Source of the DNA: Paenibacillus foliorum
GTDB lineage: Bacteria > Bacillota > Bacilli > Paenibacillales > NBRC-103111
Direction: 5' to 3'
Assembly (NCBI RefSeq): GCF_013141765.1
Contig: NZ_WHOD01000004.1
Span: 1 to 64,000 of the forward strand
DNA length: 64,000 bases
The notes beneath the pieces were generated by a model that saw only the letters and a list, made by a program, of their open reading frames with translations, made no database searches and was not told where the DNA came from. The translations under genes and the position numbers were made by a program. Below are positions 51,818-60,183 of the stretch, one piece after another (positions within the stretch are counted from its first letter, which is position 1; every line of letters begins with the position of its first letter).

Positions 51818-52105
51818 CTAGTGCTGATGCACTGCCAAACCGCGGGTCTTTACAATAATTTTGCGGATGCTGTCCTCGGACAAATGATATTTTTGTATCA
51901 GCTCAGGAACGGTCGAACCGTTTTCATAGAGCCGGTATATTTCCGTATTGCGCCGCTGGATCGTCAGGCGTGTGCCATTGTTCTCTCCCCAGCCTGCACG
52001 AGTCTGTTCTTTTTTGGGAATATAGATAATCTCTCCCGAAATATAATCCTGCAATTGCTTGAGCAGGCTAGCGGGAAGAATATCCTTTCCGTTTTTGTAC
52101 CCCAT
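51818..52105 (-). CDS. CD3324-family small protein
   Basis: The 95-aa protein begins MGYKNGKDILPASLLKQLQ and has EIIYIPKKEQ, GWGENNGTR and a helix-turn-helix-like C-terminal part (STVPELIQKYHLSEDSIRKI). I recognise the pattern of the CD3324 family of Firmicutes; its function is not known, though the C-terminal helices suggest DNA binding. The ATG with AAGGAGGA upstream is used. A short frame with a strong ribosome binding site overlaps its start. Confidence 0.75.
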   Translation of the reverse strand: MGYKNGKDILPASLLKQLQDYISGEIIYIPKKEQTRAGWGENNGTRLTIQRRNTEIYRLYENGSTVPELIQKYHLSEDSIRKIIVKTRGLAVHQH

Positions 52106-52169
52106 CGATGAAATCCTCCTTCCGTGCTTTAGTTGCAAGCGCCGCCGTGAAAGAGATAAGCATTTTCAT
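52068..52169 (-). CDS. Possible 33-aa upstream overlapping reading frame
   Basis: A frame beginning MKMLISFTAALATKARKED has a strong GGAGGTG site at good spacing. It overlaps the first 38 bases of the CD3324-like gene in another frame. It could be a leader peptide for translational coupling or chance. Confidence 0.3.
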   Translation of the reverse strand: MKMLISFTAALATKARKEDFIDGVQKRKGYSSR

Positions 52170-52835
52170 CTTCACACCTCCTGAAGGTAGTTAGTAAGCT
52201 AACACAAGCAAGTCATATCGATCAAGCTTGGTTCGTCAGCATGTAGGGTCACACATGAAAACAAAAAAACACGATCTGCCGTATCGTGCCTGGGTTCCAT
52301 ATTATATATTATGGTTCATGTCAATGACGTCAGGTGACGGTGATGGAGAAAATGCTTATTCAATTGTCACACAACCCTTTATTGGTAAATGTGCCTTCAT
52401 ACATCGAACGCCACTCCTTTCGTCTTAGTATCATGATTCCAAATACTTCCTTATTATACCTTATGTATAGGTTTAATGTCTATGCTGGGATTGCCTTTTA
52501 AGAAATAGAGGGAGGCTAGGAGCCTCCCCGCTTGTTATGGAGCCTCTGCTTACGCAGAGACCACCTCAAGTATTGTAATCATCGTTCACGATCACTCCTT
52601 TCCGTTAAATCGTTAGCTGGCCTGCTACACTACTATTAACACATAAAAACGCTTCCCATTTCAAGCTAAAGAATAATTATATTCGTTTTCTCCAAAAAAA
52701 GGGTGTGGATATGGTGTAATAAAGCAGCTTAGTTAGAGTGCAATTAACGGGCATATGTTTCCCCGCTATTCATGAGGCAGATGAGATGGCTGTTACTGGT
52801 TTTGGTGTTAAGCCATAAGAGACAAGATATATAGA
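52170..52835. other. Gap between the CD3324-like gene and pxpC
   Basis: No gene is convincing. On the minus strand AAAGGAGTGATC (about 52595) precedes a ten-codon frame MITILEVVSA, a hairpin CTCTGC-ttac-GCAGAG, and the perfect hairpin at 52510-52528. This could be a decayed short ORF with a terminator, such as a holin-like type I toxin. The rest is A/T-rich. Confidence 0.35.
52510..52528 (-). terminator. Hairpin in the CD3324-pxpC gap
   Basis: GGGAGGCT-agg-AGCCTCCC is a perfect stem. The T-run on the minus strand is weak (CTATTTCTT). Confidence 0.5.
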
Positions 52836-53852
52836 TTATAGACCAGCGATTTTTAAGCTGATTATGGCAGCGAGCTGCCGAAGCTCGAGCTGCTGTTGAA
52901 TATAGAATACCTGGGCAGCATCCAGTGATATTTCTTGAAAGCGCAGCGTACCACCCGGACGCATTTGTGCGAGGATCGGAAAATCAACCGCGGCCACCTG
53001 CGCAATGCGAGGATAACCGCCGGTGGTCTGAGCGTCAGCCATCAGAATAATTGGCTGACCGTCCGGCGGAGCCTGAACCGTGCCCATCGTCACGGATTCG
53101 GAAATCATTTCGAGCGGCTCGGAGAGTACAAGACGCTCGCCGTTCAGTCGGTAGCCCATGCGATCCGACTGTGGAGTTACACGGTAGGGCGTGGACAGAA
53201 AGCTTTGCAGGCTCCCGCCTGCAAAGCTTTCCGCTTCACGCCCGAGGGTCACGCGCACCACCGGATGCTCCGCATACGGCGGGCGTGCCTTCGGCGCGAT
53301 CGCCCACGCAGCTGGGGCGATCAGCGCCCCTGGCGTAGCCGCGGCCAAGCGCGCGGCTAGCGCGGCAGCGGCCGCCGCAGGCGGGCCCACCTGCAGCCGG
53401 TCTCCCGGCTGCAGGGCCCGGCCGGCGAGGCCGCCGAGGCGCGAGCGCGCATGCGTGCTGCGGCTCGCCAGCACAGCGGGCACGGCGATGCCGCCCGCTA
53501 CAGCGAGGCACGCGCGCGCACCGCGGCGCGTGTGGCCCAGCCGCAGCGTGGTGCCGCTGCGCACGAGCACGGGCCGCCAGCATGGCAGCGGCGGCCCTGC
53601 TCCTTCGGCGCGGGCATCCATGTCCGCGCCGCACAGAGCCACGAGCGCGTCCTCGTGAAACTCGAGCGACGCGCCCGTGAGAGTCAGCTCGAGCAGCGCT
53701 GCGCTCGGCTCGTTGCCTACTAGCAGGTTCGCCGCCTGCAAGGCGAACCTGTCCATAGCACCACTTGTGACGACACCGATGCCGCGGTAGCCAAACCGCC
53801 CTCCGTCCTGAACCGTAGTGAACAACCCCGGCTTAATAACCTCAATTGTCAC
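52836..53852 (-). CDS. pxpC: 5-Oxoprolinase subunit PxpC (KipA-like)
   Basis: The 338-aa biotin-dependent-carboxylase-like subunit has the family motifs KPGLFTTVQDGGRFGYRG (residues 7-24), GAMDRFALQAANLLVGN (near 31-47) and TPQSDRMGYRLNGE (near 228-241). It works with PxpA and PxpB. It overlaps the end of pxpB by 11 nt. The coding stretch at about 53220-53720 is far richer in G and C than the flanks (over 80% in two 60-bp lines counted), and it encodes Ala/Arg-rich, poorly conserved sequence. Confidence 0.92.
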   Translation of the reverse strand: MTIEVIKPGLFTTVQDGGRFGYRGIGVVTSGAMDRFALQAANLLVGNEPSAALLELTLTGASLEFHEDALVALCGADMDARAEGAGPPLPCWRPVLVRSGTTLRLGHTRRGARACLAVAGGIAVPAVLASRSTHARSRLGGLAGRALQPGDRLQVGPPAAAAAALAARLAAATPGALIAPAAWAIAPKARPPYAEHPVVRVTLGREAESFAGGSLQSFLSTPYRVTPQSDRMGYRLNGERLVLSEPLEMISESVTMGTVQAPPDGQPIILMADAQTTGGYPRIAQVAAVDFPILAQMRPGGTLRFQEISLDAAQVFYIQQQLELRQLAAIISLKIAGL

Positions 53853-54675
53853 CGCATAAACCCTCCATCTTCCTTTTTAAACCCGCTTCAGCTTTTGCCT
53901 TACTGCTAACCACAGTAAACTCTGCTTCCGATATTTGCTCGAACCTGACATAATCTCCTGCTTTAAACAGAGCCGGTTGAGAAAGAGCGGCATCAAATAG
54001 CGTCACCGGTGTTCGTCCAATCAACTGCCAGCCCCCAGGACTTGCCAACGGGTAAATCCCGGTTTGCCCTCCTGCTATGCCGATAGAGCCGATAGGTACT
54101 TCCTCTCGAGGAAAGCTGCGACGTGGTATCTGCAAACGCTCTGGCAAGCCGCCCAGGTATGGGAAACCCGGCACAAAGCCTACCATATGAACGAAATAGG
54201 ATACTGAGCAATACAGCTCTACAACTTCCTCGCTCGACAGACCTGAATGAAGAGCTACCTCACCCAAGTCCGGCCCGTAAGCACCGCCGAAACAAACAGG
54301 TACAACTTTAACATTAGCGGACTCAGCTGCTTTTCCATCCTGACTATCCTCGATGACATCTTCAGGCCGCTGCTCCCTTAAGCAGCTATGTATCCAGCTG
54401 CAGATCAGCTCATAGGGCAAGTTAATCTCATTCGGATCATAACCGCGAGTCGATTTTAAATACAATGCAACAGGGTCATAATAAACAGTCACAGTCCGGT
54501 AAGCAGCAACCAATTCTGTAAGTTCGGGAAACCAATGCCTCTCCAGGCTTTTCAAAGACCGGTCTATATGTCGCTGGGTTTGCTCACTTATTCTGTCTCC
54601 CCAGCGGATCACAACAGCCTGTTCACCTAGTGGATACAGCTCATAGCTCATTCCCGGGTTCCGTGTATCCGTCAT
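53842..54675 (-). CDS. pxpB: 5-Oxoprolinase subunit PxpB (KipI-like)
   Basis: The 277-aa protein has the PxpB motifs YPLGEQAVVIRWGD (residues 12-25), SVSYFVHMVGFVPGFPYLG (near 153-171, a core family signature), PRRSFPREEVPIGSIGIAGG and YPLASPGGWQLIGRTP (near 210-225). It joins PxpC to form the ATP-dependent transfer complex of 5-oxoprolinase. It starts the pxpBC transcript. Confidence 0.93.
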   Translation of the reverse strand: MTDTRNPGMSYELYPLGEQAVVIRWGDRISEQTQRHIDRSLKSLERHWFPELTELVAAYRTVTVYYDPVALYLKSTRGYDPNEINLPYELICSWIHSCLREQRPEDVIEDSQDGKAAESANVKVVPVCFGGAYGPDLGEVALHSGLSSEEVVELYCSVSYFVHMVGFVPGFPYLGGLPERLQIPRRSFPREEVPIGSIGIAGGQTGIYPLASPGGWQLIGRTPVTLFDAALSQPALFKAGDYVRFEQISEAEFTVVSSKAKAEAGLKRKMEGLCGDN

Positions 54676-54727
54676 CTAATCCTCCACGATGATCTTTAGT
54701 CAGATGTATCATCAGCAAGCTACAAGC

Positions 54728-55531
54728 TTACTCTGAAGGCTGACTGTACCCTTGCCTCTTCAACCAATCTGCACATAGCTCCGGCCATGCCTGTACACCT
54801 GGTTGTTCTTTAGCAAGGCCCAATCCATGCCGCCCGCTTTCAAATACATGCAGTTCATAAGGCACCTTATTGTGGCTAAGTGACGATGCAAATAACAGAC
54901 TATTCCCTACTGGGACTGAAGCATCGTCTGCAGTATGCCATAGAAACGTAGGAGGCGTTTGCTCTGTCACTTGATTTTCACTGGATAGATGCTCTACAAG
55001 CGCTGAGTCCGCAGAGTCTCCTAGAAGATTTAGTCTGGAACCTGAATGTGCAAATGACATAAAACTAATAACCGGATAGCACAGCACAAGTAAATCCGGC
55101 CTGCAACCTTCACGTTCTATCGGATCCTCCGCATCGGGCTGACCATTGTCATAATGCGTCCCAGCAGATGAAGCCAGATGACCTCCAGCGGAAAATCCCA
55201 ATATACCCACACGTTTTGTGTCGATATTCCACTCCATCGCCCTGCTGCGGACTGTTCGTATGGCTCTTTGAGCATCCATGAGCGGATTCGGGTGCTTATA
55301 TGGCGCAACACGATAATGCACAACAAAAGCTGAAATCCCCAAAGAGTTCAGCCATAGAGCAACCGGCTCTCCTTCATGGGCCGCTCTACGTGCATAACCA
55401 CCGCCCGGGCATACTATTACTGCAGCTGCTGGATTCTTAGCCTCCACCAAGTAAGGCACTAGGGTTGGTTTGTCCTCAGCTTCATCCCCTAACGCATTCG
55501 GCGTTCCATTCGGCCATAACAATATACTCAT
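54728..55531 (-). CDS. Alpha/beta hydrolase (esterase)
   Basis: The 267-aa protein is a typical alpha/beta hydrolase of the acetyl-ester type: oxyanion region VCPGGGYARRAAHE (near 40-53), nucleophile GFSAGGHLASS (near 118), acid in HTADDASVPV (near 205) and histidine in ESGRHGLGLA (near 235). The natural substrate is unknown; carbohydrate ester or small ester hydrolysis is plausible. The ATG follows GGAGGGAC. It lies about 50 bp downstream of pxpB in another transcript direction-matched position and may read together with it. Confidence 0.88.
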   Translation of the reverse strand: MSILLWPNGTPNALGDEAEDKPTLVPYLVEAKNPAAAVIVCPGGGYARRAAHEGEPVALWLNSLGISAFVVHYRVAPYKHPNPLMDAQRAIRTVRSRAMEWNIDTKRVGILGFSAGGHLASSAGTHYDNGQPDAEDPIEREGCRPDLLVLCYPVISFMSFAHSGSRLNLLGDSADSALVEHLSSENQVTEQTPPTFLWHTADDASVPVGNSLLFASSLSHNKVPYELHVFESGRHGLGLAKEQPGVQAWPELCADWLKRQGYSQPSE

Positions 55532-55654
55532 GAAATAGTCCCTCCTGAATAATGTAAGTAAAAAATCAAATCTTCATAGCTTCGATTCGATCATACTACA
55601 TCAATCCGTATATTTGAATCCAACTATTGGAAAAAATTTTAGTTAAATTAACCG

Positions 55655-56764
55655 CTACCCCAATATCTCTTTCAAGCTTTCAAGAAAGCATTCATTTTCT
55701 TCAGGCAGCCCTACCGTAACACGGATATGGCGTGGGAGACCCCAAATAGTCCCGTAGCGGACAATAACTCCTTTGGCAAGAAGCTGGTCATAAATAGATT
55801 TGGCTTCCGTCCCTAACTCCACTAGCACAAAATTACTCATACTCGTCGTATAGCTCAGACCTAGTTCGCTGAGTCCTTCATACAGCTGCTCTCTACCCAA
55901 TTGGTTTACTTCGATCGATGCTTGTACATGTTCTTCATCCGTAATTGCTGCTGCTGCAGCTATTTGAGCCAATGCATTCACATTAAACGGCTCCTTCACC
56001 TTCAGAATGGTGCGAATAACAGCTTCTGGAGCAGCTCCGAATCCAACACGTATGCCCGCAAGACCAAATATTTTGGAAAACGTTTGAAGAACAATAACCG
56101 GATATCCAGCCCTAACATATTCCATACCGCTTGTGTAATCATCCGCTGATGCATAATAACTGTAGGCACTATCCACCATCAGGAGAACATGCTCAGGCAA
56201 AGCTTCAATAAGGCGCTTTAAGTCTGCGGCTGGTATATAGGTGCCCGTCGGATTGTTAGGAGAGCATATGTACATAATTTTAGTACGTTCCGTTACAGCT
56301 GCAAGCAGTGCGTCAACATCATATTGATAGTCTTCTTTTAGTGGAACAGCTACGGTTCTAGCCCCCATTAAATGTGCGCCAAACTCATATTCACTAAATG
56401 AAGGAGACGGCACAACAATTTCATCGCCGGCCTCCAAAAACGCTTCAGAAACAAGCGAGATCAACTCATCCCCACCGTTAGTTACAATAATTTCTTCCGC
56501 TTTGATGCCTAACTTCGATGCAATAGCAGCACTTGCAAGCTTGGCTCCTGCATCTGGGTATCGGTGGATTTCCGTCACAAAACTATTAATAGCATCAATC
56601 GCCTTAGGCGAAGCACCCAGTGGATTTTCATTAGAGGCCAGCTTGATAACCTTGGTTAGCCCCAGCTCATTCTGCACTTCCCAGATCGGCTTGCCCGGTG
56701 AATATGGTTTAATATTATCGAGAGTTTTTCTTGGGACAATATGGGTTTGCTTTAAATTTGACAT
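55655..56764 (-). CDS. hisC: Histidinol-phosphate aminotransferase
   Basis: The 369-aa PLP enzyme has SNENPLGASPKAI (near 40-52), NGGDELISL, NNPTGTYIP (near 165-173) and the PLP lysine in QTFSKIFGLAGIRVGFG (near 228-244). It transfers amino groups to imidazole-acetol phosphate in histidine synthesis. It stands outside a his operon here, so it could be a second HisC-type enzyme with aromatic amino acid activity. The ATG has AGGAGC upstream. Confidence 0.9.
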   Translation of the reverse strand: MSNLKQTHIVPRKTLDNIKPYSPGKPIWEVQNELGLTKVIKLASNENPLGASPKAIDAINSFVTEIHRYPDAGAKLASAAIASKLGIKAEEIIVTNGGDELISLVSEAFLEAGDEIVVPSPSFSEYEFGAHLMGARTVAVPLKEDYQYDVDALLAAVTERTKIMYICSPNNPTGTYIPAADLKRLIEALPEHVLLMVDSAYSYYASADDYTSGMEYVRAGYPVIVLQTFSKIFGLAGIRVGFGAAPEAVIRTILKVKEPFNVNALAQIAAAAAITDEEHVQASIEVNQLGREQLYEGLSELGLSYTTSMSNFVLVELGTEAKSIYDQLLAKGVIVRYGTIWGLPRHIRVTVGLPEENECFLESLKEILG

Positions 56765-56935
56765 GAGGTCAGCTCCTAATTATTTTTTTAAAAAATACTT
56801 CAATACTTTAATTCGATAATACATCACCGCGTTTGTTTAGTAAATACTTTTTGATTAATTTTTTTGAAAAGGAACTATGATACTTCAAAAATTCACCCAT
56901 GTAGGGATAAGCTCACTAAATCCAGTTAAAAAAGA

Positions 56936-56973
56936 GAAAAAGCAGCTATTGGCTCATATAGCCTAGCTGCTTT
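56936..56973 (-). terminator. Terminator of the YjcZ-like gene
   Basis: AAAGCAGCTAGGC pairs with GCCAATAGCTGCTTT (one mismatch region) and is followed by TTCTCTTTTTT on the minus strand. Confidence 0.8.
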
Positions 56974-57000
56974 CCCTATTTCATGCATAATTACTTTTAA

Positions 57001-57162
57001 TTAGATAAACGCTCTTGAAACGATAACAAGAAGAATGAACAATACCAATATTACAGCTGTGCTAGTAACCAGACCTGTACCAACTCCACAACCAATTCCA
57101 CCAATTCCGCCAACTCCGCCAACTCCGCCAATTCCGCCAATTCCGCCAAGACCGAATCCCAT
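57001..57162 (-). CDS. YjcZ-family sporulation peptide with Gly-Gly repeats
   Basis: The 53-aa peptide starts MGFGLGGIGG and repeats GGI or GGV triplets seven times. It ends with a hydrophobic helix AVILVLFILLVIVSRAFI, which matches the C-terminus of YjcZ-type sporulation proteins (FALILVLFILLVIVG). The ATG has GGAGGGG upstream. The glycine repeat is encoded by near-identical 9-bp units and could vary in number between strains. Confidence 0.85.
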   Translation of the reverse strand: MGFGLGGIGGIGGVGGVGGIGGIGCGVGTGLVTSTAVILVLFILLVIVSRAFI

Positions 57163-57271
57163 ACATTACCCCTCCTCTTCAATGGATTAATGTATAGTAT
57201 GGATATACGTTTCTAATGGATTGGACTATCCCTGCCTATCTATATAGGGTTGCTCACGAATCTTCCCTTGC

Positions 57272-58858
57272 TTAATCCCATATGACTTCCCAGTTCGAGT
57301 TTAAAGAAGCTTCTATAGTTCCTTTTTCCATGATATAGGTGGCTAACAACTCAGCCATATCAGTTGGAATATCACGGATAACCGGCTTTCCTTGGAACAT
57401 AGCATAGTTGCCTCCGCCTCCGGCACGGTAATTGTTCATCACCACATCATATTCGCGATTTCGGTCAATAGGCTGACCCTCAAAAGCTAAATGGACAACC
57501 CGTTCTCCTTCTGGCCGCGAGATATTGAGCTTGTATTCAACGCCTTCCCACATATCATAATTATAATGCTGCGGCTTGGGATCACTGAAGGCTGGATTAA
57601 CCTGAACTGATCCGCCTGTATAGGTGGCAAAATAGGATGCCGAGCGCTCCAAAGCATCCTTGATATCTTGTCCGGATATCCGTATCACCTGCAGCGTATT
57701 TGGATAAATATAATTGGAAACAATATCACGCATCGTTATGTCTGGTGGAAATCCCGGAGAAATATTATCAAATAGCGCTGTATTGGAAATACTCGCACCC
57801 GAAATATCCATCTGCACCCGATTAATAAACTCTATTAAGGGATGCTCCTTCAAGCGAACCCCCATTGGATCAGTAATAAGCATGTTACCCAACAGCTTGC
57901 CAATAGGCTGATCAAGCCATTGCTGGGTAAGCTTCTCGTCGGCTTGCAGCATATCGACGATCTTTTTCACCGGCTTCACCCCATTGGCTGAAAGCAGCTC
58001 AGATGATGCAGTTACAACTTTCCATTGATCTTTTTCTTGCTCTAATTGAAGCTGTACCTTCCCAATGTAGGCTCCCTGACTTCCCGGCTGAAGAACCACA
58101 ACACCGTTAATGCTAAGTCCAGAGATGGTCCGATGCTGGTGTCCGGTGAGGAGCACATCAATGCCCTCGATTTCTTGACACAAGGCATAGCCTATATTTT
58201 CACCAGTCAATGGCTCTGTAGGTTCTCCGGTCTCTGGATTACGTTCGAAACCTCCATGATAAGAGACAACGACAACATCCGCTTTTTCCTTATTCTTCAA
58301 GTGAGCAACCCATTTACGTGCAGTTTCTAACACATTTTCAAACCTCAACCCAGCGATGTGCTCTGGTTTTTCCCAATTGGGAATATAATTCGTAGTTAAT
58401 CCGAGAATAGCAACGCGAGGCCCATTATCGAATTCTTGAATTAAATACGGTTTACCGAAATAGGGTTCGCCGCTTACCTCGTCAACAATGTTAGCCCCAA
58501 TCCAGGGAAAGGACGATTCGTTGACCGCCTTTTTCAATAATGGGAGCCCATAATTAAACTCATGATTGCCAAAAACAGCAGCATCGTAATGCAGTTCATT
58601 CAGACATCGTATCATCGGATTCTCGACACTTGCATTCAGACGGGCATGATGATAGGCTAATGGCGTTCCTTGAATTAAATCTCCATTATCAATTAATATT
58701 AAGTGTGGATTCTGTGCTCTTTCTTCAGAAATCAAAGCAGCAAGCTTGGCAAAGCCTTGCTCTGTAGGCTCATTATTTGCATATTGAATGGGCAACATAT
58801 AACCGTGAATATCACTTGTCTCCAAAATTGTTATCTTAAATCCCGCGTTCCCAATCAT
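57272..58858 (-). CDS. Metallophosphatase/5'-nucleotidase
   Basis: The 528-aa protein has the metallophosphoesterase set: TSDIHGYMLP (residues 14-23), DNGDLIQG (near 56), FGNHEFNYGL (near 95), VVSYHGGFERN (near 195) and TGHQHRTI (near 238), then a 5'-nucleotidase C-terminal domain (about 300-500) with MNNYRAGGGGNY near 475. It lacks a signal peptide, so it is probably cytoplasmic. It may act on nucleotides or 2',3'-cyclic nucleotides. It is a single gene next to phn genes. Confidence 0.9.
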   Translation of the reverse strand: MIGNAGFKITILETSDIHGYMLPIQYANNEPTEQGFAKLAALISEERAQNPHLILIDNGDLIQGTPLAYHHARLNASVENPMIRCLNELHYDAAVFGNHEFNYGLPLLKKAVNESSFPWIGANIVDEVSGEPYFGKPYLIQEFDNGPRVAILGLTTNYIPNWEKPEHIAGLRFENVLETARKWVAHLKNKEKADVVVVSYHGGFERNPETGEPTEPLTGENIGYALCQEIEGIDVLLTGHQHRTISGLSINGVVVLQPGSQGAYIGKVQLQLEQEKDQWKVVTASSELLSANGVKPVKKIVDMLQADEKLTQQWLDQPIGKLLGNMLITDPMGVRLKEHPLIEFINRVQMDISGASISNTALFDNISPGFPPDITMRDIVSNYIYPNTLQVIRISGQDIKDALERSASYFATYTGGSVQVNPAFSDPKPQHYNYDMWEGVEYKLNISRPEGERVVHLAFEGQPIDRNREYDVVMNNYRAGGGGNYAMFQGKPVIRDIPTDMAELLATYIMEKGTIEASLNSNWEVIWD

Positions 58859-59111
58859 ATCCAGATCAGCTCCAACTAAATTAAAATACTCTTACATAGG
58901 CTGTTCAAAAACTTTCTTTTTGCAACACCTATATCAAGAGATTAACTTCTTCAATATATCAAACTAGCCATTGGAAATTCAATGTTTAACTGTCCAAAAT
59001 GTATGGGAGCTTCATTTACATGAAGTTTACAAACTTTTTACTGATGTGTATTCTATTATATGCTATAGTAGTATATGGATTTGATTCCACAATTAACAGG
59101 AGGTCAAAAAA

Positions 59112-60086
59112 ATGTTCAAAAAATTTGCAGCGGTTAGTTTAACTCTAATGTTATCAGCGGGAATTGCAGCGGGCTGTGGGAGTAAAGTAGAGACAAAACC
59201 AGCAGCTCCAGCACCGGCTCCAGCAGAGAAAAAACAGGAAGCAGCACCTGCAGGTTATACACCTAAAGAGCTTACTGTACAGTTCGTACCTTCCCAAAGC
59301 GCTGAGACACTTGAAGCCAAAGCAAAGCCACTAGAAAAGCTCCTTGGTGACCGTCTAGGCATCCCTGTAAAAGTATCGATCTCCACAAACTACAACACAA
59401 TCATTGAAGCAATGGCTTCCAAGAAAGTGGATATCGGCTTCTTGCCTCCAACTGGATATGTATTGGCACACGATGAGAAAAAAGCAGCAGATCTATTGCT
59501 TCAAGCTCAACGCTATGGCGTTGACGATGCGACAGGTCAAGAAGATAAATCCAAGCTTGTAGATTCCTATAAGTCGATGATCATCGTGAAGAACGATTCA
59601 CCGATCAAAACAATTGAAGATCTTAAAGGCAAGAAAGTCGCTTGGCAGGACGTAACCTCTTCTGCTGGCTACATTTACCCAGGTCTTGAATTGAAGAAGA
59701 AATCCATTGATCCGGATAAAGATGTAAAAGGTATTGTTGTTAAAGGTCATGACAAAGGCGTACTTGCTGTGTTAAATGGTGAGGTTGATGCTGCTGCTGT
59801 GTTCCAAGATGCTCGTTTGAACGTTGTTAAGGATGTTCCAGACGTATTCTCCAAAACTCGCGTTCTATTCTTTACAGCTCCTATTCCTAACGATACTATC
59901 GCTGTTCGTACAGATATGAGTGAAGAATGGCGTAAAAAGATCTCCGATGCTTTCATCGCTATCGGTAAAGATCCTGCCGGCCAACAAATCATCTATGAAG
60001 TATACTCCCACCGCGGTTATACAACATCCGATGATAAGAAATTCGATGTTGTTCGTGACGCTAACAAGCAAATGGGCGGCAAATAA
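59112..60086 (+). CDS. phnD: Phosphate/phosphite/phosphonate-binding lipoprotein (PhnD-like)
   Basis: The 324-aa precursor has lipobox GIAAGC and an Ala/Pro linker, then a PhnD-type binding domain: LTVQFVPSQSAETLEAKA (near 57-74), DIGFLPPTGYVLAHDE (near 117-132), GKKVAWQDVTSSAGYIYP and DAAAVFQDARL. It should present phosphonate or phosphite to a PhnCE-type importer. The matching permease and ATPase genes lie 2.2 kb away on the other strand. The ATG follows CAGGAGG. Confidence 0.93.
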   Translation: MFKKFAAVSLTLMLSAGIAAGCGSKVETKPAAPAPAPAEKKQEAAPAGYTPKELTVQFVPSQSAETLEAKAKPLEKLLGDRLGIPVKVSISTNYNTIIEAMASKKVDIGFLPPTGYVLAHDEKKAADLLLQAQRYGVDDATGQEDKSKLVDSYKSMIIVKNDSPIKTIEDLKGKKVAWQDVTSSAGYIYPGLELKKKSIDPDKDVKGIVVKGHDKGVLAVLNGEVDAAAVFQDARLNVVKDVPDVFSKTRVLFFTAPIPNDTIAVRTDMSEEWRKKISDAFIAIGKDPAGQQIIYEVYSHRGYTTSDDKKFDVVRDANKQMGGK

Positions 60087-60109
60087 GCAAAGGTTAGGAA
60101 AACAAACAA

Positions 60110-60149
60110 GACCGTACCTGGAAATGATTCCGGTACGGTCCTTTTTTTG
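60110..60149 (+). terminator. Terminator of phnD
   Basis: GACCGTACC pairs with GGTACGGTC and is followed by CTTTTTTT. Confidence 0.92.
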
Positions 60150-60183
60150 TTATATAAGATTAACTTTTCACTTTAACTACTAT

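Noticed and set aside
53051..53723. Several long open frames on both strands in the GC-rich part of pxpC
   Set aside because: High GC removes stop codons. Only the PxpC frame shows family motifs on both sides of the patch.
58895..58932. Imperfect hairpin resembling the TGTTCAAAAAG element
   Set aside because: Only a short similarity to the element ends is present; it is better read as a simple stem-loop upstream of phnD.
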